This document shows, one piece after another, positions 6,006 to 12,046 of a stretch of 13,240 nucleotides of DNA. Numbering within the stretch: position 1 is the stretch's first letter; every line of letters begins with the position of its first letter. The notes beneath the pieces were generated by a model. The model made no database searches. It was not told the origin of the DNA and was given only the letters and a program-made list of their open reading frames with translations. Source of the stretch: an uncultured Oscillospiraceae bacterium (GTDB lineage: Bacteria > Bacillota_A > Clostridia > Oscillospirales > Oscillospiraceae); assembly GCA_944387755.1 (NCBI GenBank), contig CALXGC010000052.1, positions 1 through 13,240 of the forward strand, written 5' to 3'. The position numbers were made by a program, and so were the translations under genes.

Positions 6006-6584
6006 TCAGGCCAGGGCCGTCCGAATCTCCTCCAGCCGTCCGGCGGGGGAGAAGCGGCCGTTGTCGGTGATGCTCTCCTGGGGGAGGTAGGCGGCCAGGC
6101 CGGCGGCGTCCAGCTCCGCAATCAGGTTCCGGCACAGGGTGTAGCGGCCCAGCACATAGGCCTCGTCCACCTGCCAGAACCAGTCCATGGCCTGGGCGGC
6201 CTTCTCCTGCTGGTCCAGCTGCCGGTCCAGGGCCTGGTTTTCCTCCTCCAGGCGGTCGTACTTGGCCCGGAGCTGCTCCAGCTCCTGGACCAGGGCCAGG
6301 TTCTCCTCATAGACCTCCTGGGCGGAGTTGACGTTGGACAGGGAATCCCGCAGGTCGGACATGGAGGCGTTGATGCTGTCCACCATCACCTCGTTCTGCC
6401 GCTGGTCCATGAGATAGGTCATCAGCAGAAGGAGGAAGGCGGCGGCGAAGAGCACGGCGATGTACCGCACAACGGAGCGCTGCCGCTTCTCCTGAGTGGG
6501 CGGGGGGACGTAGGCCGGCTGGTCCGCCGGCTGGGGGGCGGGCTGGTCCGGGGTGGTCTGAGGCTTCTGAGGTTTGTCACGCAA
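6006..6584 (-). CDS. bitopic membrane protein with long coiled coil, coupled to parB
   Basis: 192 aa from a TTG at 6582-6584, chosen because AGGAGG (minus strand of 6594-6599) stands 9 nt before it and because it gives an 8-nt overlap with the parB stop; an ATG at 6609-6611 adds nine residues but has no ribosome binding site and a 35-nt overlap. Order of parts: Pro/Gln-rich cytoplasmic segment (about 3-30), basic KRQRSVVR, one transmembrane helix (about 40-59), a heptad-like Glu/Gln/Leu coiled coil (about 64-130), and a C-terminal domain with VLGRYTLCRNLIAELDAAGL. The positive-inside rule places the coiled coil outside the membrane. Not recognised. Many Clostridia have a DUF4446 membrane/coiled-coil gene in this slot between parB and serS; the C-terminus here does not look like it, so this is at most a positional analogue. 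Confidence 0.8.
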   Translation of the reverse strand: MRDKPQKPQTTPDQPAPQPADQPAYVPPPTQEKRQRSVVRYIAVLFAAAFLLLLMTYLMDQRQNEVMVDSINASMSDLRDSLSNVNSAQEVYEENLALVQELEQLRAKYDRLEEENQALDRQLDQQEKAAQAMDWFWQVDEAYVLGRYTLCRNLIAELDAAGLAAYLPQESITDNGRFSPAGRLEEIRTALA

Positions 6585-7467
6585 AGGGGACCGCCTCCTC
6601 TCCGGAGCCATAGCCCAGCAGGGCCAGGAGAGCCTCCAGGTCCTCGTCGCTGTAGTACTCCAGCTGAATTTTTCCCTTTTTCCCGTGGTGGGAGATGGTC
6701 ACTTTCCGGCCCAGGCGGCTGGTCAGGGATTTTTCCAGCTCCGCCAGGTAGAGGCCGGCCTCTCCGGCGGGCTTTTTGGCGGCCTCCTGTTGCTTTTGCA
6801 GGGCCTTCACCAGGGCCTCGGTCTGCCGCACAGAGAGTCCCCGCTGCATGACCTGTTTGGCGGCCTGCCGCTGGAGGGCGGCGGTGGGAGCGCCAAGCAG
6901 GGCGCGGGCGTGGCCGGCGGAGAGGCTCCCCTCCTCCACCAGCTTCAGCAGGTCCTCCGGGAGGGCCAGCAGGCGCAGGGTGTTGGTGACGGCGGGGCGG
7001 GATTTGCCCATCCGCTCGGCCACCTGCTCCTGGGTGAGGCCGTACTCCTCCATGAGGGTCTGATAGCCTCTGGCCTCCTCGGCGGGGTTTAGGTCCTCCC
7101 GCTGGAGGTTTTCAATGAGGCCCAGCTCCATGACCTTCCGGTCGTCGGCCTCGATGACCACGGCGGGGATCTCGCTGAGGCCGGCCTGTTTGGCGGCCCG
7201 CCAGCGGCGTTCCCCGGCGATGATCTGGTAGTAGCCGGAGCTCAGCCGCCGGACGGTGAGGGGCTGAATGACGCCGTGGATGCGGATGGATTCGGCCAGG
7301 CCGGCCAGGGACTCCGGGTCGAAGCGCTTGCGGGGCTGGTTCAGGCCGGGCTCCACCTGGGAGATGGGCAGGGAGACGGAGCCCTCCCCGGAGGAGGCGA
7401 GCTCCGGGTCGCCCAGCAGGGCGTTCAGACCCCGGCCAAGGCCAAGTTCTGTCTTTCGTTTTGCCAT
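6577..7467 (-). CDS. parB: chromosome-partitioning protein ParB/Spo0J
   Basis: 296 aa. The N-terminal LGRGLNALL (10-18) is the ParA-stimulating peptide. The CTP-binding domain carries NQPRKRF (43-49), GERRWRA (85-91) and ENLQRED (119-125). The helix-turn-helix domain (about 144-167) holds the four residues known to set site choice in the ParB/Noc family: Arg157, Thr163, Ala168 and Gly185, the parS-specific set (R173/T179/A184/G201 in Caulobacter ParB). A C-terminal dimerisation domain follows (about 240-285). It binds the parS sites at 5986-6001 and 8390-8405. The ATG has AGAGGAA upstream and lies 32 nt behind parA. Its last codons overlap the next gene. Confidence 0.97.
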   Translation of the reverse strand: MAKRKTELGLGRGLNALLGDPELASSGEGSVSLPISQVEPGLNQPRKRFDPESLAGLAESIRIHGVIQPLTVRRLSSGYYQIIAGERRWRAAKQAGLSEIPAVVIEADDRKVMELGLIENLQREDLNPAEEARGYQTLMEEYGLTQEQVAERMGKSRPAVTNTLRLLALPEDLLKLVEEGSLSAGHARALLGAPTAALQRQAAKQVMQRGLSVRQTEALVKALQKQQEAAKKPAGEAGLYLAELEKSLTSRLGRKVTISHHGKKGKIQLEYYSDEDLEALLALLGYGSGEEAVPFA

Positions 7468-7499
7468 AGGCAGTTCCTCTTTTCTGAGATAGGCGGGCG

Positions 7500-8261
7500 T
7501 CAGAAGGACCGGGCGTCCAGCTCCTCCGCCAGGGCGCGGTAGGCCTGGGCGCCCCTGGAGACGGGGTCGTAGTCCAGGATGGGCTTGCCGTGGCTGGGGG
7601 CCTCGGACAGGCGGACGTTCCGGGGGATGACCGCGGCGAAGACCTGTCCGGGGAAGTGGCGCTTGACCTCCTCCGCCACCTGGAGGGAGAGGTTGGTCCG
7701 GCCGTCAAACATGGTGAGCAGCACCCCGGCGATGGCCAGGGTGGGGTTCAGGCTCCGCTTCACCAGGCGCACCGTGGCCAGCAGGTCGCTGAGGCCCTCC
7801 AGGGCATAGTACTCGCACTGCACCGGAATGAGCAGGGCGCCGGCGGCGCACAGGGCGTTGACGGTGAGCAGCTCCAGAGAGGGGGGACAGTCGATGAAGA
7901 TATAGTCATAGTCCTCCGTCAGCTGGGCCAGCGCCTGCTTGAGCAGAAACTCCCGGCCAATGAGGGAGATCATCTCAATGCCGGCCCCGGCCAGGGACTT
8001 GTTGGCGGGGAGCACGTCCCCGTACTTGGTGGAGACAATGGCCAGCTTGGGGTCGGTCTCCCGGATGAACACGTCGTAGAGATTGGGAGAGGCCGTGTTC
8101 TTGTCCACCCCCATGCCGGAGGTGGCGTTGCCCTGGGGGTCGCAGTCGCACAGCAGGACCCGCTTTCCCTGGGCGTGGAGCGCGGCGGTGATGTTGACGG
8201 CGGTGGTGGTTTTGCCCACACCGCCCTTCTGATTGACGACGGCAAGTATCCTTGCTGACAT
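7500..8261 (-). CDS. parA: chromosome-partitioning ATPase ParA/Soj
   Basis: 253 aa from the ATG at 8259-8261, which has AGGAGGTG 7 nt upstream; a frame to 8363 exists but would overlap the promoter. Deviant Walker A KGGVGKTT (12-19) with signature Lys12, switch I DCDPQGNATSG (39-49), and Walker B/switch II IFIDCPPSLELLTVNAL are typical of chromosomal Soj proteins, which bind DNA non-specifically with ATP and are released by ParB. The length matches B. subtilis Soj (253). First gene of the parA-parB-coiled-coil operon, with its own promoter and a parS site upstream. Confidence 0.97.
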   Translation of the reverse strand: MSARILAVVNQKGGVGKTTTAVNITAALHAQGKRVLLCDCDPQGNATSGMGVDKNTASPNLYDVFIRETDPKLAIVSTKYGDVLPANKSLAGAGIEMISLIGREFLLKQALAQLTEDYDYIFIDCPPSLELLTVNALCAAGALLIPVQCEYYALEGLSDLLATVRLVKRSLNPTLAIAGVLLTMFDGRTNLSLQVAEEVKRHFPGQVFAAVIPRNVRLSEAPSHGKPILDYDPVSRGAQAYRALAEELDARSF

Positions 8262-8334
8262 AGGGGCACCTCCTGAACAGGATGATCCAGATCGCCGCCT
8301 TATCCGCATAAAATAAGGTGTGATACCGGCTCCT

Positions 8335-8363
8335 ATTATAGCAACGGCGGAGACGCCTTGCAA
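8335..8363 (-). promoter_or_regulatory. sigma-A promoter of the parAB operon
   Basis: On the minus strand, -35 TTGCAA (8358-8363), 17-nt spacer, -10 TATAAT (8335-8340, perfect). Transcription would begin near 8328. The leader contains a small CCTTAT/ATAAGG hairpin (8298-8318). The parS site at 8390-8405 lies 26 nt upstream of the -35, so bound ParB could influence the promoter. Confidence 0.8.
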
Positions 8364-8389
8364 GAGATTTGCCGGAAAGAGACGGAAAT

Positions 8390-8405
8390 TGTTTCACGTG
8401 AAACA
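8390..8405. promoter_or_regulatory. parS: parS centromere site (between noc and parA)
   Basis: A second perfect TGTTTCACGTGAAACA. It directly abuts the noc stop codon (8406-8408) and lies upstream of the parAB promoter. Identical to the site at 5986-6001, 2.4 kb away, so the two frame the partition operon. Confidence 0.97.
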
Positions 8406-9227
8406 TCAGGGGGCGGGGGCGCGGGGGATGTGGATGGTGAGGAGAATCTCCTCCGGCCGGTCCTCCCGCTGGCAGCGGGCGTCCACCCCGGCGGAGCGCA
8501 TCAGCGCCATCCCCCGGTCCAGGGAGTTGAGAAACAGCCGTACGTCTTTCACCACAAAGATCCGCCTGGGCCGGCGGGCGGGGGGCGCGGGGGCCTCCGG
8601 GTGGAGGAGCTGCTCCACCAGGGCCTCCGTCTGGGCCACAGTGAGGCGGCCCGCCTCCACCGCCTGGGCCGCCTGGAGCTGGAGCTCCGGGCTGTTCAGA
8701 GCCAGCAGGGCGCGGGCGTGGCGCTCCGTGGCTCCGGCATCCCGCAGGCGCTCCAGCACCGGCGCCGGCAGCTTCAGCAGCCGCAGCTTGTTGGCCACGG
8801 CGGACTGGCTCTTTCCAATGCGCCGGGCGGCCTCCTCCTGGGAGAGCTGGTAGGCGGTGATGAGCTTGTCCAGCGCCAGGGCCTCCTCCCAAAAGTCCAG
8901 GTCCTTCCGCTGCAAATTCTCCACCAGGGCCAGGAGGGAGGAGGCCGCGCCGTCCACCTGGAGAGAGAGGCAGGGGACCTCCGTGAGCCCCGCCAGCTTT
9001 GCCGCCCGCAGGCGGCGCTCCCCCGCCACCAGCTCCCAGCCGCTCTCCCGCCGCCGCACCGTCAGCGGCTGGAGCAGTCCCATTTCCCGGATGGACGCCG
9101 CCAGCTCCTCCAGCTCCCCCTGGGCGAAGGTCCGCCGGGGCTGGTCCGGATTGGGCGCGATGGCCTCCACCGGAAGAAACAGAACACGGGAGGAATCTAA
9201 AATCCCCTTCTTATAGAGCGCCGGCAT
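8406..9227 (-). CDS. noc: nucleoid occlusion protein Noc (ParB paralogue)
   Basis: 273-aa ParB-family protein with the CTP-binding motifs NPDQPRRTF (26-34), GERRLRA (69-75) and ENLQRKD (103-109) and the Noc-type helix-turn-helix LSQEEAARRIGKSQSAVANK (128-147). The four specificity positions are Gln141, Lys147, Lys152 and Arg169, exactly the NBS-specific set (Q/K/K/R) that separates Noc from parS-binding ParB. In B. subtilis, Noc bound at NBS sites spreads, attaches to the membrane and stops Z-ring assembly over the nucleoid. Here the N-terminus (MPALYKKGILDSSRV) is short, and the amphipathic membrane-targeting helix of B. subtilis Noc is not obvious. The start has AAAGGAGGTG upstream. Its order ahead of parA-parB is the classic Firmicutes arrangement. 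Confidence 0.93.
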   Translation of the reverse strand: MPALYKKGILDSSRVLFLPVEAIAPNPDQPRRTFAQGELEELAASIREMGLLQPLTVRRRESGWELVAGERRLRAAKLAGLTEVPCLSLQVDGAASSLLALVENLQRKDLDFWEEALALDKLITAYQLSQEEAARRIGKSQSAVANKLRLLKLPAPVLERLRDAGATERHARALLALNSPELQLQAAQAVEAGRLTVAQTEALVEQLLHPEAPAPPARRPRRIFVVKDVRLFLNSLDRGMALMRSAGVDARCQREDRPEEILLTIHIPRAPAP

Positions 9228-9259
9228 TGCGGCACCTCCTTTTCACCGTTTTCATATTT

Positions 9260-9283
9260 GCAGGGGCGGCCCGCGGCCGCCCG
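9260..9283 (+). repeat. repeat module B in the noc leader
   Basis: GGGCGGCC (9264-9271), CGC, GGCCGCCC (9275-9282): an 8-bp hairpin module, the counterpart of 4299-4324. It lies 33 nt upstream of the noc start and directly downstream (minus strand) of a perfect TTGACA at 9287-9292. Confidence 0.65.
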
Positions 9284-9349
9284 CCGTGTCAAGATAAGAA
9301 TAACATATTTTTCCAAATTGTAAGGCGAAAGCCGTCGGGACGTCCTTAT

Positions 9350-9363
9350 TTTTCCAGGGAAAT
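9350..9363. promoter_or_regulatory. candidate Noc-binding site (12/14 match)
   Basis: TTTTCCAGGGAAAT matches the B. subtilis NBS consensus ATTTCCCGGGAAAT at 12 of 14 positions; one half-site (ATTTCCC on the minus strand) is perfect. It lies 122 nt upstream of the noc start codon. Confidence 0.35.
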
Positions 9364-9394
9364 GGACCGGCGGAATCCGACTGCCCCAGACAAA

Positions 9395-9423
9395 CGCCTG
9401 TGAAGGCAAAAACTTTACAGGCG
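9395..9423. other. 11-bp hairpin between the divergent noc and xpt genes
   Basis: CGCCTGTGAAG (9395-9405) pairs fully with CTTTACAGGCG (9413-9423), one G-U, around GCAAAAA. It lies upstream of the xpt promoter and upstream of noc, so it may be a barrier terminator or a binding site. Otherwise the 9228-9595 gap holds the module B copy, the candidate NBS, the xpt promoter and the xpt leader; no small gene is seen. Confidence 0.45.
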
Positions 9424-9460
9424 GCGGGAAAAAATTTGCGGCCAATCTTGGAAAAAGGGA

Positions 9461-9489
9461 TTGCAGAACGGGACAAAATTCGGTAAAAT
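9461..9489 (+). promoter_or_regulatory. sigma-A promoter of xpt
   Basis: -35 TTGCAG (9461-9466), 17-nt spacer, -10 TAAAAT (9484-9489). Transcription would begin near 9496, leaving a leader of about 100 nt. Confidence 0.6.
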
Positions 9490-9509
9490 AATACTGTATC
9501 GCCCTTAAT

Positions 9510-9544
9510 CGTGGCCCGCATTCACCGGGCCACGCCGTTCTTTT
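9510..9544 (+). terminator. terminator-like hairpin (possible attenuator) in the xpt leader
   Basis: CGTGGCCCG (9510-9518) and CGGGCCACG (9526-9534) form a perfect 9-bp stem with a CATTCAC loop, followed by CCGTTCTTTT. A second hairpin, CCGGC/GCCGG (9545-9560), comes next. Both are between the promoter and the xpt ribosome binding site, so premature termination could control xpt. The U tract is broken, and no purine riboswitch core is visible. Confidence 0.45.
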
Positions 9545-9595
9545 CCGGCGGGAGAGCCGGACTAACAGGGGGCGGAGGAAGGGGAGAGAGGCTCT

Positions 9596-10171
9596 ATGGA
9601 GCTGTTAAAAGAGCGAATCCGCAAAGACGGGAAGATCAGGGGTACCGACGTGCTGAAGGTGGACAGCTTTCTCAACCACCAGATGGACGTGACGCTGTTC
9701 CAGGAGATCGGCAAGGAGTTCAAGCGCCGCTTTGCGGACTGTGAAGTGAATAAAATTCTCACCATCGAGGCCTCCGGCATTGGAATCGCCTGCGTCGCGG
9801 CGGAGTACTTCCACTGCCCCGTCATCTTCGCCAAGAAGAGCCAGACGAAGAACATCGCCGGGGACGTGTACACCACCAAGGTGCAGTCCTTCACCCACGG
9901 GAAGGTCTACGACGTGATTGTGGCCAAGGAGTTTTTGGACCCTGGGGACAAGGTGCTGCTGATTGACGACTTCCTGGCCAACGGCGCGGCCCTGGAGGGC
10001 CTGGCCCGGCTGGTGAAGGACGCCGGCGCAGAGCTGGTGGGGGCCGGTATCGTCATCGAAAAGGCCTTCCAGCCCGGCGGCGACCGCCTGCGCGCCGAGG
10101 GGCTGCGCATCGAGTCCCTGGCCCGGATTAAGTCCATGGACGAGAAGACCGGCGTGGAATTTGTGGACTGA
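9596..10171 (+). CDS. xpt: xanthine phosphoribosyltransferase
   Basis: 191 aa, aligning along its whole length with B. subtilis Xpt (194 aa), which makes XMP from xanthine and PRPP in purine salvage. Conserved features: VLKVDSFLNHQMD (19-31), TIEASGIG (56-63), VIFAKK (76-81) and the PRPP-binding loop VLLIDDFLANGAAL (120-133), followed by GIVIEKAFQPG and ESLARI near the C-terminus. The ATG is preceded by GGGGAGAGAGG. In B. subtilis xpt is under a guanine riboswitch; here the leader instead shows a terminator-like hairpin. A BMP-family transporter follows on the same strand, consistent with a purine role. Confidence 0.95.
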   Translation: MELLKERIRKDGKIRGTDVLKVDSFLNHQMDVTLFQEIGKEFKRRFADCEVNKILTIEASGIGIACVAAEYFHCPVIFAKKSQTKNIAGDVYTTKVQSFTHGKVYDVIVAKEFLDPGDKVLLIDDFLANGAALEGLARLVKDAGAELVGAGIVIEKAFQPGGDRLRAEGLRIESLARIKSMDEKTGVEFVD

Positions 10172-10200
10172 GAATCTTCGCCGGGGCCGGCGCATACGTC

Positions 10201-10396
10201 CGCCATTTGCCCCCTTTTGAAAGGCGGCGGGGGATTGCGAAACGACGGGCGCGCCGGGGACGTCGCGCCCCACGCACACATCCGCCATCCGCCCCCTTTT
10301 GAAAGGGGGTGCCGCCGAAGGCGGCGGGGGATTGCAAAACAGCGGGCGCACAATGTGCGCCCCTACAGCCCCCCTTCCGGTGGGGGAGGCTTTTGG
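10201..10396. repeat. repeat cluster: modules C(+), D(-), C(+), B(-), A(-)
   Basis: Nearly all of the gap after xpt is repeats. C copies at 10201-10243 and 10283-10340 share CCCCCTTTTGAAAGG and GGCGGCGGGGGATTG; the second has the extra hairpin GCCGCCGAAGGCGGC. Between them D (10244-10281) is inverted relative to 4336-4371. B (10343-10366) carries the same GGGCGCACA-A-TGTGCGCCC palindrome as 5788-5806. A degenerate A (10367-10396) ends the cluster. No gene is seen in 10172-10488. Confidence 0.72.
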
Positions 10397-10415
10397 GGCG
10401 CGCCCATAAAAGCGG

Positions 10416-10444
10416 TTAAAGCCGCCCACAGGCGGTTTTAATAT
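10416..10444 (+). promoter_or_regulatory. possible promoter of the BMP lipoprotein gene
   Basis: TTAAAG (10416-10421), 17-nt spacer, TAATAT (10439-10444), in the last AT-rich stretch before the gene. Both boxes are imperfect and overlap the hairpin at 10418-10439. Confidence 0.35.
10418..10439 (+). terminator. intrinsic terminator after xpt
   Basis: AAAGCCGCC (10418-10426), CACA loop, GGCGGTTTT (10431-10439): nine pairs including one G-U, with a U tract and further A/U after it. It would end the xpt transcript before the lipoprotein gene, and the A/T arms could work from both sides. Confidence 0.6.
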
Positions 10445-10488
10445 ATTTAGGTTAGAAGCGAACTGAGAAAAGGAGGAACCTTCCAATC

Positions 10489-11802
10489 ATGAAGAAGAGA
10501 ATTCTTGCCCTCGTCCTGGCTCTGGGTATGAGCCTGGGCCTGGCCGCCTGCGGCGGCGGTGAAAGCTCCAGCGCCGGTTCCGCGGCCAGCGGCTCCACTG
10601 CCGGGAGCTCCGCGGCCGGCAGCACCGGCGCCGCGGACCCCGCCGACTTCAAGGTGGGCGCCATCTACATCAACAGCCGCAGCGACACCGCCGGCTACAC
10701 CTATGCCCACCACCATGGCATCACCACCGCCATGGAGGCCCTGGGCCTGGACCCGGAGACCCAGCTGGCCATCCAGGACAACGTGGCGGAGGACTATGAC
10801 GCCGTCTCCACCGCCGTGGACACCCTGGTGGGCGAGGACTGCGACATCATCTTCGGCATCTCCTTCGGCTATATGCAGGCCCTGGCCGACAAGGCTGAGG
10901 AGTGGCCCGAGGTGATCTTCTCCCACGCCACCGGCTATATGTCCAACGACACCAACTTCAACAACTACTTCGGCCGCGCCTATCAGGCCCGCTATCTGGC
11001 CGGCATCGCCGCCGGTCTGAAGAGCCTGGAGACCGGCAACAACAACGTCGGCTTTGTGGCCGCCTACGGCCGCCAGTACGCCGAGACCGCCTCCGGCATC
11101 AACGGCTTTGCCCTGGGCGTCCAGGCCGTCAACCCCGACGCCACCGTCTATGTGAAGGAGCTGGGCGCCTGGGCCGACGAGGTCAACGAGTCCGCCTTCG
11201 CCAAGGAGCTCATCCAGTCCTTCGGCTGCGGCGTCATCTCCCAGCACTGCGACTCCGCCCAGCCCCAGATTGCCGCCCAGGACGCCGGCGTGTTCGGCTG
11301 CGGCTATAACTCCGACATGACCGCCGACGCCCCCGACGCCCTCCTGACCGCCGCCATCTGGCACTGGAACGTTTACTACCAGAAGGCCATCGAGACCGCC
11401 ATGACCTGCGGCGGCGCGGAGAACTTTGTGGAGGCCATGGGCGGCCCCGCGTACTACGGCGGCCTGGCTGAGGACTTCGTGGGCGTCTCCCCCCTGAACG
11501 AGGCCACCGTGGCCCCCGGCACCCAGGCGGCCATCGACGCCGTCACCGAGCTCATCGTCTCCGGAGAGTGGGACGTGTTCACCGGCGTGAAGCTGCACAT
11601 CACGGTCAACGACGACGGCACCGTCGCCGTGGAGCAGGAGGACGCGGACCTGCTGTGCGACGGCTATGAGTACTCCACCGCCGAGGCCGCTCTGGTGGAG
11701 CGCGACCCCGTCATCGTGGCCGCTGGCGGTGAGTCCGTGGAGGACTCTGTCATCACCGGCAGCATGAACTACTTTGTGGAGGGCGTGGAGGACGCCAACT
11801 AA
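10489..11802 (+). CDS. BMP-family ABC transporter substrate-binding lipoprotein
   Basis: 437 aa. A type II signal peptide, MKKRILALVLALGMSL, leads to the lipobox LAAC with Cys21 as the lipidation site. A flexible Gly/Ser/Ala linker (22-50) precedes the periplasmic-binding-type BMP domain, which begins FKVGAIYINSRSDTAGYTYAH (54 onwards) and shows the GYMQALADKAEEWPEV and HWNVYYQKAIE segments typical of the family. BMP proteins (PnrA/TmpC, BmpA/NupA) bind purine and other nucleosides on the outer face of the membrane for an ABC importer. An AAGGAGGAA site stands 12 nt before the ATG. Codon use is strongly C-ending, more so than neighbours, suggesting high expression. The ATPase gene follows after a terminator; permeases should lie beyond the right edge. 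The ligand is inferred, not shown. Confidence 0.93.
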   Translation: MKKRILALVLALGMSLGLAACGGGESSSAGSAASGSTAGSSAAGSTGAADPADFKVGAIYINSRSDTAGYTYAHHHGITTAMEALGLDPETQLAIQDNVAEDYDAVSTAVDTLVGEDCDIIFGISFGYMQALADKAEEWPEVIFSHATGYMSNDTNFNNYFGRAYQARYLAGIAAGLKSLETGNNNVGFVAAYGRQYAETASGINGFALGVQAVNPDATVYVKELGAWADEVNESAFAKELIQSFGCGVISQHCDSAQPQIAAQDAGVFGCGYNSDMTADAPDALLTAAIWHWNVYYQKAIETAMTCGGAENFVEAMGGPAYYGGLAEDFVGVSPLNEATVAPGTQAAIDAVTELIVSGEWDVFTGVKLHITVNDDGTVAVEQEDADLLCDGYEYSTAEAALVERDPVIVAAGGESVEDSVITGSMNYFVEGVEDAN

Positions 11803-11823
11803 GGCGCTCTCTCAACCGAGCCC

Positions 11824-11860
11824 GGGCCGGCCGGATCCCCGGCCGGCCCCTTCCTTTTCT
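11824..11860 (+). terminator. strong hairpin terminator after the lipoprotein gene
   Basis: GGGCCGGCCGG (11824-11834), ATCC loop, exact complement CCGGCCGGCCC (11839-11849), followed by CTTCCTTTTCT. Placed 21 nt after the stop, it would cut off most transcripts and so keep the binding protein more abundant than the ATPase and permeases. Confidence 0.7.
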
Positions 11861-11872
11861 TGCAAGAAAAGG
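11853..11872. repeat. 20-nt perfect palindrome
   Basis: CCTTTTCTTG and its exact complement CAAGAAAAGG, overlapping the U tract of the preceding terminator. A short GCCCC/GGGGC hairpin (11872-11886) follows directly. Confidence 0.6.
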
Positions 11873-11897
11873 CCCCTGCGCGGGGCGCAATCCCCCC

Positions 11898-12031
11898 AAA
11901 GCCTTCCCCCTTCCAGGGGGAAGGTGGCACGGCCGTAGGCCGTGACGGATGAGGGTGAGGCCGTCCAAAACTTTCGCGCCCCCTCATCCGCCTCGCTGCG
12001 CTCGGCACCTTCCCCCCGGTGGGGGGAAGGC
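11898..12031. repeat. two module A repeats head to head
   Basis: A(+) at 11898-11955 runs from AAAGCCTTCCCCC through GGCACGGCCGTAGGCCGTGA to GGATGAGGG; A(-) at 11979-12031 is the inverse, from CCCCTCATCC to GGGGGGAAGGC. The outer parts of the two copies can pair with each other across a 23-nt spacer, and each also folds on itself. With the flanking hairpins they fill the 11803-12126 gap, where no gene is seen. Confidence 0.72.
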
Positions 12032-12046
12032 AAATACAAACCGCAA

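Noticed and set aside
7590..9200. Long plus-strand frames opposite parA and noc
   Set aside because: Antisense shadows of conserved genes with biased composition and no supporting signals.
9287..9292. Perfect TTGACA on the minus strand as the noc -35 box
   Set aside because: The position 17 nt downstream falls in the GC-rich module B palindrome and has no -10 element; it may be a broken promoter, but that cannot be shown.
9490..9595. Guanine/purine riboswitch in the xpt leader
   Set aside because: The conserved junction blocks of the purine aptamer and its two loop-loop hairpins are not present in the right order.
10447..11598. A 383-codon minus-strand frame opposite the BMP lipoprotein
   Set aside because: Low-complexity Gly/Val/His product antisense to a well-supported gene; the C-ending codon bias of the lipoprotein gene removes stop codons from this strand.
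4266..12031. Repeat modules as a CRISPR array or insertion-sequence ends
   Set aside because: The modules are not evenly spaced, have no unique spacers of constant length, and enclose no transposase or matching terminal inverted repeats.
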